From Bradyrhizobium neotropicale (GTDB lineage: Bacteria; Pseudomonadota; Alphaproteobacteria; Rhizobiales; Xanthobacteraceae): a stretch of DNA of 64,000 nucleotides. How positions within the stretch are numbered: position 1 is the stretch's first letter; every line of letters starts with the position of its first letter. The DNA lies in assembly GCF_001641695.1 (NCBI RefSeq), contig NZ_LSEF01000058.1, positions 157,624 to 221,623 on the forward strand. The letters run 5' to 3'. The position numbers and the translations under genes are program-made. The notes beneath the pieces are model-generated. The model did not search any database, was not told the origin of the DNA, and worked only from the letters and a program-made list of their open reading frames with translations. Below are positions 36,919 to 45,471 of this stretch, in pieces.

Positions 36919-37797
36919 ATGCGTAGGCTTTGGTTGATGGCGGCGATGTTGGCGACTGCGTCCGCTGCGCACGCGGCCGATATGCCGGATCTGCCCATCC
37001 TGCGCGGCAGCTTCACCGACGGCCTGTCGAAGGCCTCCCATAACTGGGACGGCTTCTATGTCGGTGGCCAGTTCGGCTTCGCCACGACCGACATCGATTT
37101 CAGCCACGCCCCGAAGTCGATGACCGACTTCATGCTTCGCAACAGCGTGCTTCAGGCGCCGGTCGGCGGATGGTCGCTGCTGCCGAAGAACCACGTGCAG
37201 TCGACTGGGTTCGGCGCCTATGTGGGCAAGAACTGGCAGATCTATGATGCGGTGATGGGCGTCGAAGCCAATTACAGCTACATGAACAATATATCGAGCA
37301 CGGCGAGCGACTCCATGGGGCGAATACTCCCCGGCGAAACGGCTCCCACAGGCCATACCTACACCTACGACACCAGGCTTGGTGGCGGTGCTTCGCTGAA
37401 GCTCAAGGATTATGCGACTTTCCGCGGCCGGGTCGGCTGGGACGGCGGCGACTTCATGCCGTATGGTTTCGCCGGGTTGGCGATCGGGCGCGCTGAAGTC
37501 TCGCGATTTGCGACCGTAACCTGGCAGAAATACGACGACTTCGACGAGGCCGTGATCAGCGGCGGCGTGGTCACGACGGTTCATCGCCATCTGCCCGCCG
37601 GTTCAGACACACTGTCCAGCGCCGAGCAGCGCTCCAACGCCTTCATGTACGGATGGACTGCAGGCATCGGCATCGAATACGCGATCTGCGGCAACTTCCT
37701 CATTCGCGGGGAATGGGAGCATGTCGGCTTCTCGAACGTGAAGGACATTACAGTCGGCCTGAACAACTTCCGCGTCGGTGCCGGCTACCAGTTCTAG
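36919..37797 (+). CDS. outer-membrane beta-barrel protein
   Basis: This 292-residue protein has a signal peptide (LWLMAAMLATASAAHA). The mature part has strands NWDGFYVGGQFGFATTDIDF, GFGAYVGKNWQIYDAVMGVE and WTAGIGIEYAICGNFLIRGE, ending VGAGYQF; the terminal Phe is the usual Bam recognition signal. Second of two neighbouring outer-membrane genes, but with its own promoter region after a terminator. Confidence 0.9.
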   Translation: MRRLWLMAAMLATASAAHAADMPDLPILRGSFTDGLSKASHNWDGFYVGGQFGFATTDIDFSHAPKSMTDFMLRNSVLQAPVGGWSLLPKNHVQSTGFGAYVGKNWQIYDAVMGVEANYSYMNNISSTASDSMGRILPGETAPTGHTYTYDTRLGGGASLKLKDYATFRGRVGWDGGDFMPYGFAGLAIGRAEVSRFATVTWQKYDDFDEAVISGGVVTTVHRHLPAGSDTLSSAEQRSNAFMYGWTAGIGIEYAICGNFLIRGEWEHVGFSNVKDITVGLNNFRVGAGYQF

Positions 37798-37869
37798 ACG
37801 CGCCGATGCAGCCGGTTGACAGGGCGGCGGCGTCCTGATGCTCTGTCGCTCCCACGCGGGGCGGCAGCG

Positions 37870-38460
37870 ATGAATATCCACGGCGACAGCAATTCCGGAA
37901 ATTGTCTCAAGGTGAAGTGGGTCTGTGACAGGCTCGCGCTGCCCTATCGCTGGATCGAGATCGACACCCGCAAGGGCGAGACGCGCACGCCGCAGTTCCT
38001 GAAGCTGAACGGCGCTGGCCAGGTGCCGGCGATCGAATTCGACGATGGCCGCACGCTGGCGCAGTCCAACGCCATCATCCGCTATCTCGCCCGTGACAGC
38101 GCGCTCGTTCCGCGCGATGCGTTCGCTGCAGCCAAGATGGATGAATGGCTGTTCTGGGAGCAGTACAGCCACGAGCCCTATATCGCGGTGTGCCGCTTCC
38201 AGCTCGTCTATCTCGGCAAGGCTGCCTCCGAGCTCGATCCGGAGAAGGTCAAGCGCGGCTATGCGGCGCTCGACCGCATGGACCAGCATCTTGCCGCGAG
38301 CCGCTTCTTCGTTGGGGATGCGATTTCGCTCGCCGACGTCGCACTGCTCGCCTATACGCGCCTCGCGCATGAAGGCGGCTTCGATCTTACCCGCTTTGCT
38401 GCCGTTCGCCGCTGGATCGGCGAGGCCGAGGCCGGTCTCGGTCTTCCGGCGGCGCGCTGA
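37870..38460 (+). CDS. glutathione S-transferase family protein
   Basis: This 196-residue protein starts MNIHGDSNSGNCLKVKWVCD; the SNSGNCLKV segment is the thiol-binding loop. NGAGQVPAIEFDDGRTLAQSNA gives the cis-Pro and the glutathione Gln-Ser contact, and ASRFFVGDAISLADVALLAY the C-domain N-capping box. Related to the GST at 20990-21640. No strong ribosome-binding site precedes this start. Confidence 0.9.
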   Translation: MNIHGDSNSGNCLKVKWVCDRLALPYRWIEIDTRKGETRTPQFLKLNGAGQVPAIEFDDGRTLAQSNAIIRYLARDSALVPRDAFAAAKMDEWLFWEQYSHEPYIAVCRFQLVYLGKAASELDPEKVKRGYAALDRMDQHLAASRFFVGDAISLADVALLAYTRLAHEGGFDLTRFAAVRRWIGEAEAGLGLPAAR

Positions 38461-38475
38461 TTTGAAGGTTCACAT

Positions 38476-38940
38476 ATGACTACGAAGTCCGTCTCCATCC
38501 GTCGCGCGCGCCGCGACGACGTTGCCGCGATCGTGGCGATGCTCGCCGACGATCATCTCGGCCGAGCGCGCGAGCGGCTGGAGGATCCATTGCCCGCGCC
38601 CTATTACGAGGCGTTCGAGCGGGTCGATCGCGATCCAAAACTCCAGCTCGTGGTCGCGGAGAGCGAGGGCAGGGTGGTCGGCTGCCTGCAGCTCGCGATC
38701 CTGCCTGGCCTGAGCTCACAAGGCGGCACGCGCGGTCTGCTCGAGGATGTTCGCGTTGCTTCCGATTGTCGCAGCCGCGGCATCGGCGAGCAGTTGGTGC
38801 AATGGGCGGTGGCGGAGGCGAAGGCGAAAGGCTGCAATCTGGTCGAACTGCTGACGCATGCGAGCCGTGTCGATGCGCAACGCTTCTACAAGCGGCTCGG
38901 ATTCACGGCGAGTCATGTGGGCATGACTGTCCGCTTTTGA
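38476..38940 (+). CDS. GNAT-family N-acetyltransferase
   Basis: This 154-residue protein has the acetyl-CoA site VRVASDCRSRGIGEQLVQWA (R-x-x-G-I-G/A) and C-terminal RVDAQRFYKRLGFTASHVGM. It starts 15 bases after the GST stop, so the two probably form an operon. Substrate unknown. Confidence 0.92.
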   Translation: MTTKSVSIRRARRDDVAAIVAMLADDHLGRARERLEDPLPAPYYEAFERVDRDPKLQLVVAESEGRVVGCLQLAILPGLSSQGGTRGLLEDVRVASDCRSRGIGEQLVQWAVAEAKAKGCNLVELLTHASRVDAQRFYKRLGFTASHVGMTVRF

Positions 38941-39097
38941 ACCAGCTCGGCGTCGCCGTTGCGTCGCCTGCAAAATCGGATTGCGCATCCGTTCATATTG
39001 AGAGCTGATTAACTACCGAGCCGTCGTTCACGTTTGCTCCGGAACGAACGGTGCTAGGTAGCGTCTGACACCGGGCTCGGTAAGTTCGGGGATTTCG

Positions 39098-39304
39098 ATG
39101 ACAAGCTATTCTCTGATCAAGGTCGGCAACGACTACGTCGTGCAGGCCGGCGACAAATGCATTTTGAAAGTGAGCAGCCGACGCCGGGCCGCGCAGTTGA
39201 TCAGCGAGGCGACGGATTTGCTCAATGCGCTGGCCGCAGTCGAATCACCGGAAGCTGCACCGGAATCGCCATCACTCCGCCGTGAGGCGCCCGAACTTCC
39301 TTGA
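39098..39304 (+). CDS. small conserved hypothetical protein
   Basis: This 68-residue protein reads MTSYSLIKVGNDYVVQAGDK, CILKVSSRRRAAQLISEATD, then a Pro/Glu-rich tail. It may be a compact beta-alpha domain. It lies 79 bases upstream of serC; function unknown. Confidence 0.7.
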   Translation: MTSYSLIKVGNDYVVQAGDKCILKVSSRRRAAQLISEATDLLNALAAVESPEAAPESPSLRREAPELP

Positions 39305-39319
39305 CGATTCTACCCGTTT

Positions 39320-39375
39320 CCCGTATGAGCCGCGGCGGGACACCTCCCCCCAACGGGAGGCTTACTATCTGGAAG
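39320..39375 (+). ncRNA. candidate serC-motif leader RNA
   Basis: The leader of serC contains CCGCGGCGGGACACC and a hairpin CCTCCC-CCCAAC-GGGAGG (39343-39360), close to the start codon at 39384. This agrees with my memory of the serC RNA motif of alphaproteobacteria, a conserved cis-structure found ahead of serC. Exact boundaries are approximate. Confidence 0.55.
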
Positions 39376-39383
39376 GGTAGATC

Positions 39384-40556
39384 ATGACTGTAGCGAAGCC
39401 CGCTTCGCGGCCGAACGTGCCGCATTTCTCCTCCGGCCCCTGCGCCAAGCGCCCCGGCTGGAACGCCCAAAATCTCAAGGACGCAGCTCTCGGCCGCTCG
39501 CATCGCGCGAAGATCGGCAAGACCAAGCTCAAGCTCGCGATCGATCTGACGCGCGAGGTGCTCGAGGTGCCCGCCGATTATCGCATCGGCATCGTGCCCG
39601 CCTCCGATACCGGCGCGGTCGAGATGGCGCTGTGGTCGCTGCTCGGTGCGCGGCCCGTCACCACGCTCGCCTGGGAATCCTTCGGCGAGGGCTGGGTCAG
39701 CGACATCGTCAAGGAATTGAAGCTCAAGGACGTCACCAAGCTCAACGCGGCTTACGGTGAAATCCCCGATCTCTCCAAGGTCGATCCGAAGAGCGACATC
39801 GTCTTCACCTGGAACGGCACCACCTCGGGCGTGCGCGTGCCGAACGCCGACTGGATCAGCGCGAGCCGTGAAGGCCTGACCATCTGCGACGCGACGTCCG
39901 CTGCGTTTGCGCAGCCGCTCGACTGGGCCAAGCTCGACGTCGTCACCTTCTCCTGGCAGAAGGCGCTCGGCGGCGAGGCCGCGCACGGCATGCTGATCCT
40001 GTCGCCCCGCGCCGTGGAGCGGCTCGAGACCTACAAGCCGGCCTGGCCGCTGCCGAAGATCTTCCGCATGACCAAGGGTGGCAAGATCAACGAAGGCATC
40101 TTCGTCGGCGAGACCATCAACACGCCCTCGATGCTCTGCGTCGAGGACTATCTCGACGCGCTGAACTGGGCGAAGTCGATTGGCGGCCTGAAGGCGCTGA
40201 TCGCGCGCGCCGACGCCAACACCAAGGTGCTCGCCGACTGGAAGGCGAAGACGCCCTGGATCGATTTTCTGGCGAAGGACGCCTCGATCCGCTCCAACAC
40301 GTCGGTGTGCCTGAAGTTCACCGATCCCGCGATCACCTCGCTTCCCGCCGACGCGCAGGCCGAATTCTGCAAGAAGCTGGTCGCCCTCGTCGAGAAGGAA
40401 GGCGCGGGCTTCGACTTCGCCTATTACCGCGATGCGCCGGCTGGCCTGCGCATCTGGTGCGGCGCCACGGTCGAGGCCAAAGACGTCGAGCTCCTGACCC
40501 AGTGGATCGACTGGGCGTTCGCCGAGACCAAGGCCGCGCTGGCGAAGGCGGCTTGA
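39384..40556 (+). CDS. serC: phosphoserine aminotransferase
   Basis: This 390-residue class V PLP enzyme converts 3-phosphohydroxypyruvate to phosphoserine in serine synthesis, and acts on the equivalent pyridoxine-pathway intermediate. The PLP lysine is K193 in [29 protein letters not shown] and [18 protein letters not shown] are further signatures, matching the alphaproteobacterial long form. Next to serA in the standard serC-serA order, though separated by a repeat. Confidence 0.96.
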   Translation: MTVAKPASRPNVPHFSSGPCAKRPGWNAQNLKDAALGRSHRAKIGKTKLKLAIDLTREVLEVPADYRIGIVPASDTGAVEMALWSLLGARPVTTLAWESFGEGWVSDIVKELKLKDVTKLNAAYGEIPDLSKVDPKSDIVFTWNGTTSGVRVPNADWISASREGLTICDATSAAFAQPLDWAKLDVVTFSWQKALGGEAAHGMLILSPRAVERLETYKPAWPLPKIFRMTKGGKINEGIFVGETINTPSMLCVEDYLDALNWAKSIGGLKALIARADANTKVLADWKAKTPWIDFLAKDASIRSNTSVCLKFTDPAITSLPADAQAEFCKKLVALVEKEGAGFDFAYYRDAPAGLRIWCGATVEAKDVELLTQWIDWAFAETKAALAKAA

Positions 40557-40569
40557 TCTTTCTTTCTTA

Positions 40570-40682
40570 GCCCCTCCCCGTTCTTACGGGGAGAGGCCGG
40601 ATCGCGCAGCGATCCGGGTGAGGGGCTCTCTCCGCGAGCACCTTGCCTGTGGCTGCCCCTCACCCCGTAAGAACGGGGAGTG
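40570..40682. repeat. paired inverted palindromic element between serC and serA
   Basis: Left end: CTCCCCGTTCTTACGGGGAG, a GGATCGCGCAGCGATCC hairpin, GGGTGAGGGGC and TCTCCGCGAG. Right end: GCCCCTCACCCCGTAAGAACGG. Only about 20 bases lie between the ends. It splits the usual serC-serA unit and may lower read-through. Confidence 0.8.
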
Positions 40683-40754
40683 GAAGAGAAACAGCATCAA
40701 CCTACTCCCGTCGAAGGCCGCCCTCGTTTCAGGGGAAGGTAGAGGATCATTCAG

Positions 40755-42344
40755 ATGACCAAACCCAAAGTTCTCATTTCCGACGCGCTCTCTCCCGCCG
40801 CCGTGCAGATCTTCAAGGATCGCGGTGTCGAGGTCGACTTCCAGCCCAATCTCGGCAAGGACAAGGACAAGCTGGCCGAGATCATCGGCAACTATGACGG
40901 CCTTGCGATCCGCTCCGCGACGAAAGCGACCGCCAAGATCATCGAGAAGGCGACGAAGCTGAAGGTGATCGGCCGCGCCGGCATCGGCGTCGACAATGTC
41001 GAGATTCCCGCCGCCACGGCAAAGGGCATCATCGTGATGAATACGCCGTTCGGCAATTCGATCACGACCGCCGAGCACGCCATCACCCTGATGCTGGCGC
41101 TGGCGCGCGAAATTCCGCAGGCCGATATCTCGACGCAGTCCGGCAAGTGGGAGAAGAACCGCTTCATGGGCGTCGAGATCACCGGCAAGGTGCTCGGCGT
41201 GGTCGGCTGCGGCAACATCGGCTCGATCGTCGCCGACCGCGCGCTCGGCCTGCGCATGAAGGTGGTCGCCTACGATCCGTTCCTGTCGCCGGAGCGCGCC
41301 AAGGACATCGGCGTCGAGAAGGTCGAACTCGACGACCTCCTGAGGCGCGCCGATTTCATCACGCTGCACACCCCGCTCACGGAGAAGACCAGGAACATCA
41401 TCGACGCGGCCGCGATCGCCAAGATGAAGAAGGGCGTGCGCCTCATCAACTGCGCGCGTGGCGGCCTGGTCGACGAGCAGGCGGTGGTCGATGCGCTGAA
41501 TTCCAAGCACATCGCAGGCGCCGCCTTCGACGTCTTCGTCGAGGAGCCCGCCACCTCGAACGTGCTGTTCGGCCACCCCAACGTGATCTGCACGCCGCAT
41601 CTCGGCGCCTCCACCACGGAGGCACAGGAGAACGTCGCGCTCCAGGTCGCCGAGCAGATGTCGGATTATCTGCTCTCCGGCGCGATCTCGAACGCCGTCA
41701 ACTTCCCCTCGATCACGGCGGAGGAAGCGCCGAAGCTGAAGCCGTTCATCGCGCTCGCCGAGAAGCTCGGCTCCTTCGCCGGCCAGCTCACCGAGACCGG
41801 CATCCTCAAGGTGCAGATCACCTATGAGGGCCATGTCGCCGAGATGAAGATCAAGGCGATCACCTCCGCGGTGCTGTCGGGCCTGCTGCGGCCGATGCTG
41901 GGCGAGGTCAACGTCGTCTCCGCGCCCGTCGTCGCCAAGGAGCGCGGCATGGTGGTCGACGAGATCGTGCGCGCCGCGCAGAGCGACTATGAGAGCCTGA
42001 TCACCGTCACGGTGGCGACCGAACGCCAGGAGCGTTCGGTCTCCGGCACGGTCTATCACGACGGCAAGCCGCGCCTCGTCGACATCAAGGGCATCCGCGT
42101 CGACGCCGAGTTCGGCAAGTCGATGATCTATGTCACCAACGAGGACAAGCCGGGCTTCATCGGCAGTTTCGCGGGGCTCCTGGGCGACGCCAAGATCAAC
42201 ATCGCGACCTTCCATCTCGGCCGTGTCGAGCAGGGCGGCGATGCCATCGCGCTCGTCGAGGTCGACGGCGCGGTGCCGGCGGACGTGCTCGCCAAGGTGC
42301 AGGCGCTGCCGCAGGTCAAGCAGGTCAAGGCGCTGACGTTCTAA
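40755..42344 (+). CDS. serA: D-3-phosphoglycerate dehydrogenase
   Basis: This 529-residue protein oxidises 3-phosphoglycerate to phosphohydroxypyruvate, the first step of serine synthesis. The NAD domain has GVVGCGNIGSIVADRA; INCARGGLVDEQAV and NVICTPHLGASTTEAQENVA hold the catalytic Arg, Glu and His. A spacer domain (about residues 320-450) and a C-terminal ACT domain (GFIGSFAGLLGDAKINIATF) show the long, serine-regulated form. Confidence 0.97.
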   Translation: MTKPKVLISDALSPAAVQIFKDRGVEVDFQPNLGKDKDKLAEIIGNYDGLAIRSATKATAKIIEKATKLKVIGRAGIGVDNVEIPAATAKGIIVMNTPFGNSITTAEHAITLMLALAREIPQADISTQSGKWEKNRFMGVEITGKVLGVVGCGNIGSIVADRALGLRMKVVAYDPFLSPERAKDIGVEKVELDDLLRRADFITLHTPLTEKTRNIIDAAAIAKMKKGVRLINCARGGLVDEQAVVDALNSKHIAGAAFDVFVEEPATSNVLFGHPNVICTPHLGASTTEAQENVALQVAEQMSDYLLSGAISNAVNFPSITAEEAPKLKPFIALAEKLGSFAGQLTETGILKVQITYEGHVAEMKIKAITSAVLSGLLRPMLGEVNVVSAPVVAKERGMVVDEIVRAAQSDYESLITVTVATERQERSVSGTVYHDGKPRLVDIKGIRVDAEFGKSMIYVTNEDKPGFIGSFAGLLGDAKINIATFHLGRVEQGGDAIALVEVDGAVPADVLAKVQALPQVKQVKALTF

Positions 42345-42383
42345 GGCCCATAGGCAGAATGCGCTGGCGCTACTCCGGTAGCG

Positions 42384-43319
42384 TCAGCGATCGAAGCCAT
42401 AAAGCCGGGTCGGATTGTCGACCAGGATTGCGTCGCGGGTCTTTTCATTGCCGGCCCACGCCGCGAGCAGTTCGAACAGCTCTGCGTCATCAGGTTTGTG
42501 CTTCTCGGTGACATGGGGCCAGTCGCTGCCCCAGACCAGGCGATCGGGCGCAACCTTGACGAAGGCCTGCGCGATTCGCGTCGCGTCGGCATAGGGCGGG
42601 CCCTGCTCGGTGTTGAGATAAGCACCGGCGAGCTTTACCCAGGCGCGGCCCTTACCTGCGAGATCGGCGATGACGCGGAAAGCCGGATGTTCCGGCCCCT
42701 GTTTCGGCGGAAGCCGCCCCATGTGGTCGAACACGATCGGGCAGGGCAGGCGGCCGAGCATTGCCGACGTCTCGACGATCTGATCGCCTGACATGTGAAG
42801 CTGGACGTGCCAGCCAAGATCGGCGCTGCGCTTGGACAGGGGCTCGATCATGTCGATTGTGGTCACTGTGTCGCTCGGATTCCAAACGCTGAAGCGAAGT
42901 CCGCGGATTCCGCCGGCATCGAGCCGTTTCAGCTCCGCATCAGTCGCGTCGGGATGACAGACCCCGACGCCCCGTCCATTCTTGCCGAGCCGGCTGAGCG
43001 CATCGAGGATGCAGGCATGGTCGGTGCGGTGATATTTCGGCTGCACCGGAACCGCGCGCGTCGTGCCGATGCGGCGCTGATGCAGCACATAGTCATCGAA
43101 GGTCGAGCCTGCCGGCTTGGCGCTTTCCGGTGTCGGAAAGCGGGGATCGATGATGTGAAAATGCGCGTCGCAGGCATTCGCCGGCGCTTTTGTCTTCGGA
43201 GCCTCGGTGCCGGATGAATTGGGGATCGTTTCGGCTGCGGCATGACGTGACTGAGCAAGTCCTGCGGCCGTTGCGGTGGCTGCCGCGACGAATGTCCTTC
43301 GCGTCATCTGGTGCAGCAT
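42384..43319 (-). CDS. Tat-exported amidohydrolase-2 family hydrolase (lactonase-like)
   Basis: This 311-residue protein starts MLHQMTRRTFVAAATATAAG with GGAGG upstream. The twin arginines R7-R8 and following hydrophobic stretch form a Tat signal. The metal site begins with His53 and His55 (CDAHFHIIDPRF) and ends with VWGSDWPHVTEKH. The family includes 2-pyrone-4,6-dicarboxylate hydrolase and galactarolactone-type lactonases. It is the last gene of the operon (12 bases from the CoA-transferase). Periplasmic lactone or related hydrolysis is inferred. Confidence 0.88.
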   Translation of the reverse strand: MLHQMTRRTFVAAATATAAGLAQSRHAAAETIPNSSGTEAPKTKAPANACDAHFHIIDPRFPTPESAKPAGSTFDDYVLHQRRIGTTRAVPVQPKYHRTDHACILDALSRLGKNGRGVGVCHPDATDAELKRLDAGGIRGLRFSVWNPSDTVTTIDMIEPLSKRSADLGWHVQLHMSGDQIVETSAMLGRLPCPIVFDHMGRLPPKQGPEHPAFRVIADLAGKGRAWVKLAGAYLNTEQGPPYADATRIAQAFVKVAPDRLVWGSDWPHVTEKHKPDDAELFELLAAWAGNEKTRDAILVDNPTRLYGFDR

Positions 43320-43331
43320 CGAGAACCTCCG

Positions 43332-44597
43332 TTACACGCTCGAATGGCGTTTCGCCGGCGCGGCGTTGTTCGAGGCTTCGCAGACCACGTTGGCCTCGCG
43401 CAGTGCCGCGTAGCCGTCGTCGCCAATGCCGATTTCGTTGAGCAGCTCGCGATTGTGCTGGCCGAGCGCCGGGGCGGGCGTCCGGATCGTGCCTGGCGTC
43501 TGCGACAGCCGCGGCACCACATGGTGCATCGGGAGCTGCCCCATGTCCGGGTCCGGATAGTCGGCGATCAGCTCGCGGGCGATGACGTGCGAATCGGCCA
43601 TGATCTGCGGGGTGTCGTAGATCGGGCCGATCGTGACCTCGGCTTGCTCGAAGAAGGCGACGTTCTCGGCCTGCGTCCGTGCGCCGATGAACTCGCCGAT
43701 GATGGCGTCCAGCTCGTCGGCATGCCGCAGGCGGTCGGCGTTGGTGCGGAAGCGCGGGTCGTCGACCAACTCGGGGCGGCCGATGGCGCGGAACAGCCGC
43801 TCTGCCATCTTCTGGATCGATCCGGAAAGGCTGACATAGTGTCCATCGCTGCACCGATAGGCGTTGCGCGGGGCCGAATTGGTGGAGCGGCTGCCGGTGC
43901 GCGGCTTGACCTTGCCGGTGAGCCGATAGTTCGCGGCCTGCGGGCTGAGGATTGCGAACAGCGGATCGAGCAGCGACAGATCGACGACCTGGCCGCGGCC
44001 GTCCTTCATCTCGACCTCGCGGAGCGCGATCATCGCGGCGGAGGCGCCATAGACGCCGGCGACGCCGTCGGCAAGATACATCGGGGGCAACACGGGTTCG
44101 CGGTCGGCAAAACCGTTGATCGCGGCAAATCCTGACACGCCCTCGATCACGGTGCCGAAGCCAGGACGCTGCGCGTAGGGACCGTCCTGCCCCCAGCCGG
44201 AAATCCGGATGATGACCAGCGACGGATTGAGCGCCAGCAGCGCCTCCGGCGACAATCCCATCTTTTCCAGAACGCCGGGGCGAAAGCTCTCGATGAAGAT
44301 CTGGGTCGACGGCACCAGTTTCCGGATGATGTCGATCGCGCGCGGATCGCGCAGCGATAGGCACAGGCTCTTCTTGTTGCGCGAATAGACCTTCCAGTGG
44401 GTCTCGATGCCCTCGGTTTTCCAGGCGCGCAGCGTGTCGCCCTCGGGCGGCTCGACCTTGATCACCTCGGCGCCGAAGTCGCCGAGGATCTGGGTCAGCA
44501 CGTTGCCGGCGAACAGCCGCGACAAGTCGAGGATGCGGACACCATCCAGCGTGCCGCTGCGGCCGGGCTCATAATCGCGGGCGTGCAATTGGCTCAT
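43332..44597 (-). CDS. class III (CaiB/BaiF) CoA-transferase
   Basis: This 421-residue protein starts MSQLHARDYEPGRSGTLDGV (44597), overlapping the CitE stop by four bases. The family opening is VRILDLSRLFAGNVLTQILG, DFGAEVIKVEPPEGD follows, and the likely catalytic Asp177 lies in PPMYLADGVAGVYGASA. In this operon it probably moves CoA onto the carboxylate brought in by the neighbouring 2-hydroxycarboxylate transporter, as in citramalate, malate or itaconate CoA-transferases. Cytoplasmic. Confidence 0.93.
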   Translation of the reverse strand: MSQLHARDYEPGRSGTLDGVRILDLSRLFAGNVLTQILGDFGAEVIKVEPPEGDTLRAWKTEGIETHWKVYSRNKKSLCLSLRDPRAIDIIRKLVPSTQIFIESFRPGVLEKMGLSPEALLALNPSLVIIRISGWGQDGPYAQRPGFGTVIEGVSGFAAINGFADREPVLPPMYLADGVAGVYGASAAMIALREVEMKDGRGQVVDLSLLDPLFAILSPQAANYRLTGKVKPRTGSRSTNSAPRNAYRCSDGHYVSLSGSIQKMAERLFRAIGRPELVDDPRFRTNADRLRHADELDAIIGEFIGARTQAENVAFFEQAEVTIGPIYDTPQIMADSHVIARELIADYPDPDMGQLPMHHVVPRLSQTPGTIRTPAPALGQHNRELLNEIGIGDDGYAALREANVVCEASNNAAPAKRHSSV

Positions 44598-45457
44598 GGC
44601 GTGGCCTCGGTCGAGATTGTGTCGGCCAGCGACACGACGGCGCGAGCGCGTTCGACGAATGGCTTGTCGATCATATGGCCGTCGACCAGATAGGCACCGA
44701 TGCCTCGCGCATCGGCTCCCGCAGCGGCGGCCACGACCTTGCGCGCCCACGCGATCTCGGCCGCATCGGGCATGAATGTCTCGTTGGCGATCGCGATCTG
44801 GCTCGGATGGATGCAGCTCTTGCCGGCAAAGCCGTGGTTTCGTGCCGCCAGGCATTCGGCGCGGTAGCCGTCGGCGTCCTTGACTGCGGCAAAGGCGCCG
44901 TCATAGGCGGCGATACCGGCCTCGGCGGCAGCGAAGCGTACCGCAAGGCGGATATGAGCGAGTGCGTCGCGGTCGGACCTGATGATGCCGCAGGGTTCGA
45001 GCAGATCGGCATAGCCGATCTGAAGCCCCATCACGCGCGGATGCGAGCTGGCCAGTTCGGCGGCATTGCGCAGGCCCTTGGGTGTCTCGACGTTGAGCAG
45101 CACGCCGACCCGTCGCGACGAGGCCTCCAGCATTTCGATTCGCGCGATCGCCTGGAGCACCGCATCCGCGTCCTCGGCCATCGGCAGGTTGATGATATCG
45201 ACCACGGCTCCGGCCAGGGCTTCGATGTCGGCGTTGAATTCGGCGGTGTCGAACGCGTTCACCCGGACCGCGATGGATTTACGGGTTGCCGGCAGCCCGC
45301 GCAGGAATTTGGCGAGCACCGCACGCGCCTGCGACTTCTGGCCTGGAGCGACCGCGTCCTCGAGATCGAACGACAGCGCGTCGGCGGTGGAGTTCAGCGC
45401 CTTGTCGAACAGTTCGGGCCGCGAGGCCGGAACGAACAGCTTGCTTCGCATCAGCAT
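44594..45457 (-). CDS. CitE/HpcH-family aldolase-lyase
   Basis: This 287-residue protein has GGAGGGAAGGGC just before its ATG. The Mg-binding region is SFDLEDAVAPGQKSQAR (Glu33/Asp34), followed by IAVRVNAF, LLNVETPKGL, IGYADL and GFAGKSCIHPSQI. CitE-like enzymes cleave malyl-, citramalyl- or related CoA esters into acetyl-CoA plus a 2-oxo acid. Coupling to a CoA-transferase gene (4-base overlap) supports a CoA-ester substrate. Confidence 0.92.
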   Translation of the reverse strand: MLMRSKLFVPASRPELFDKALNSTADALSFDLEDAVAPGQKSQARAVLAKFLRGLPATRKSIAVRVNAFDTAEFNADIEALAGAVVDIINLPMAEDADAVLQAIARIEMLEASSRRVGVLLNVETPKGLRNAAELASSHPRVMGLQIGYADLLEPCGIIRSDRDALAHIRLAVRFAAAEAGIAAYDGAFAAVKDADGYRAECLAARNHGFAGKSCIHPSQIAIANETFMPDAAEIAWARKVVAAAAGADARGIGAYLVDGHMIDKPFVERARAVVSLADTISTEATP

Positions 45458-45471
45458 GCCCTTCCCTCCGC

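Noticed and set aside
40584..42215. Minus-strand open frame (543 codons) across serA
   Set aside because: Antisense to serA, which has complete NAD-binding and ACT motifs; the opposite frame is compositional.
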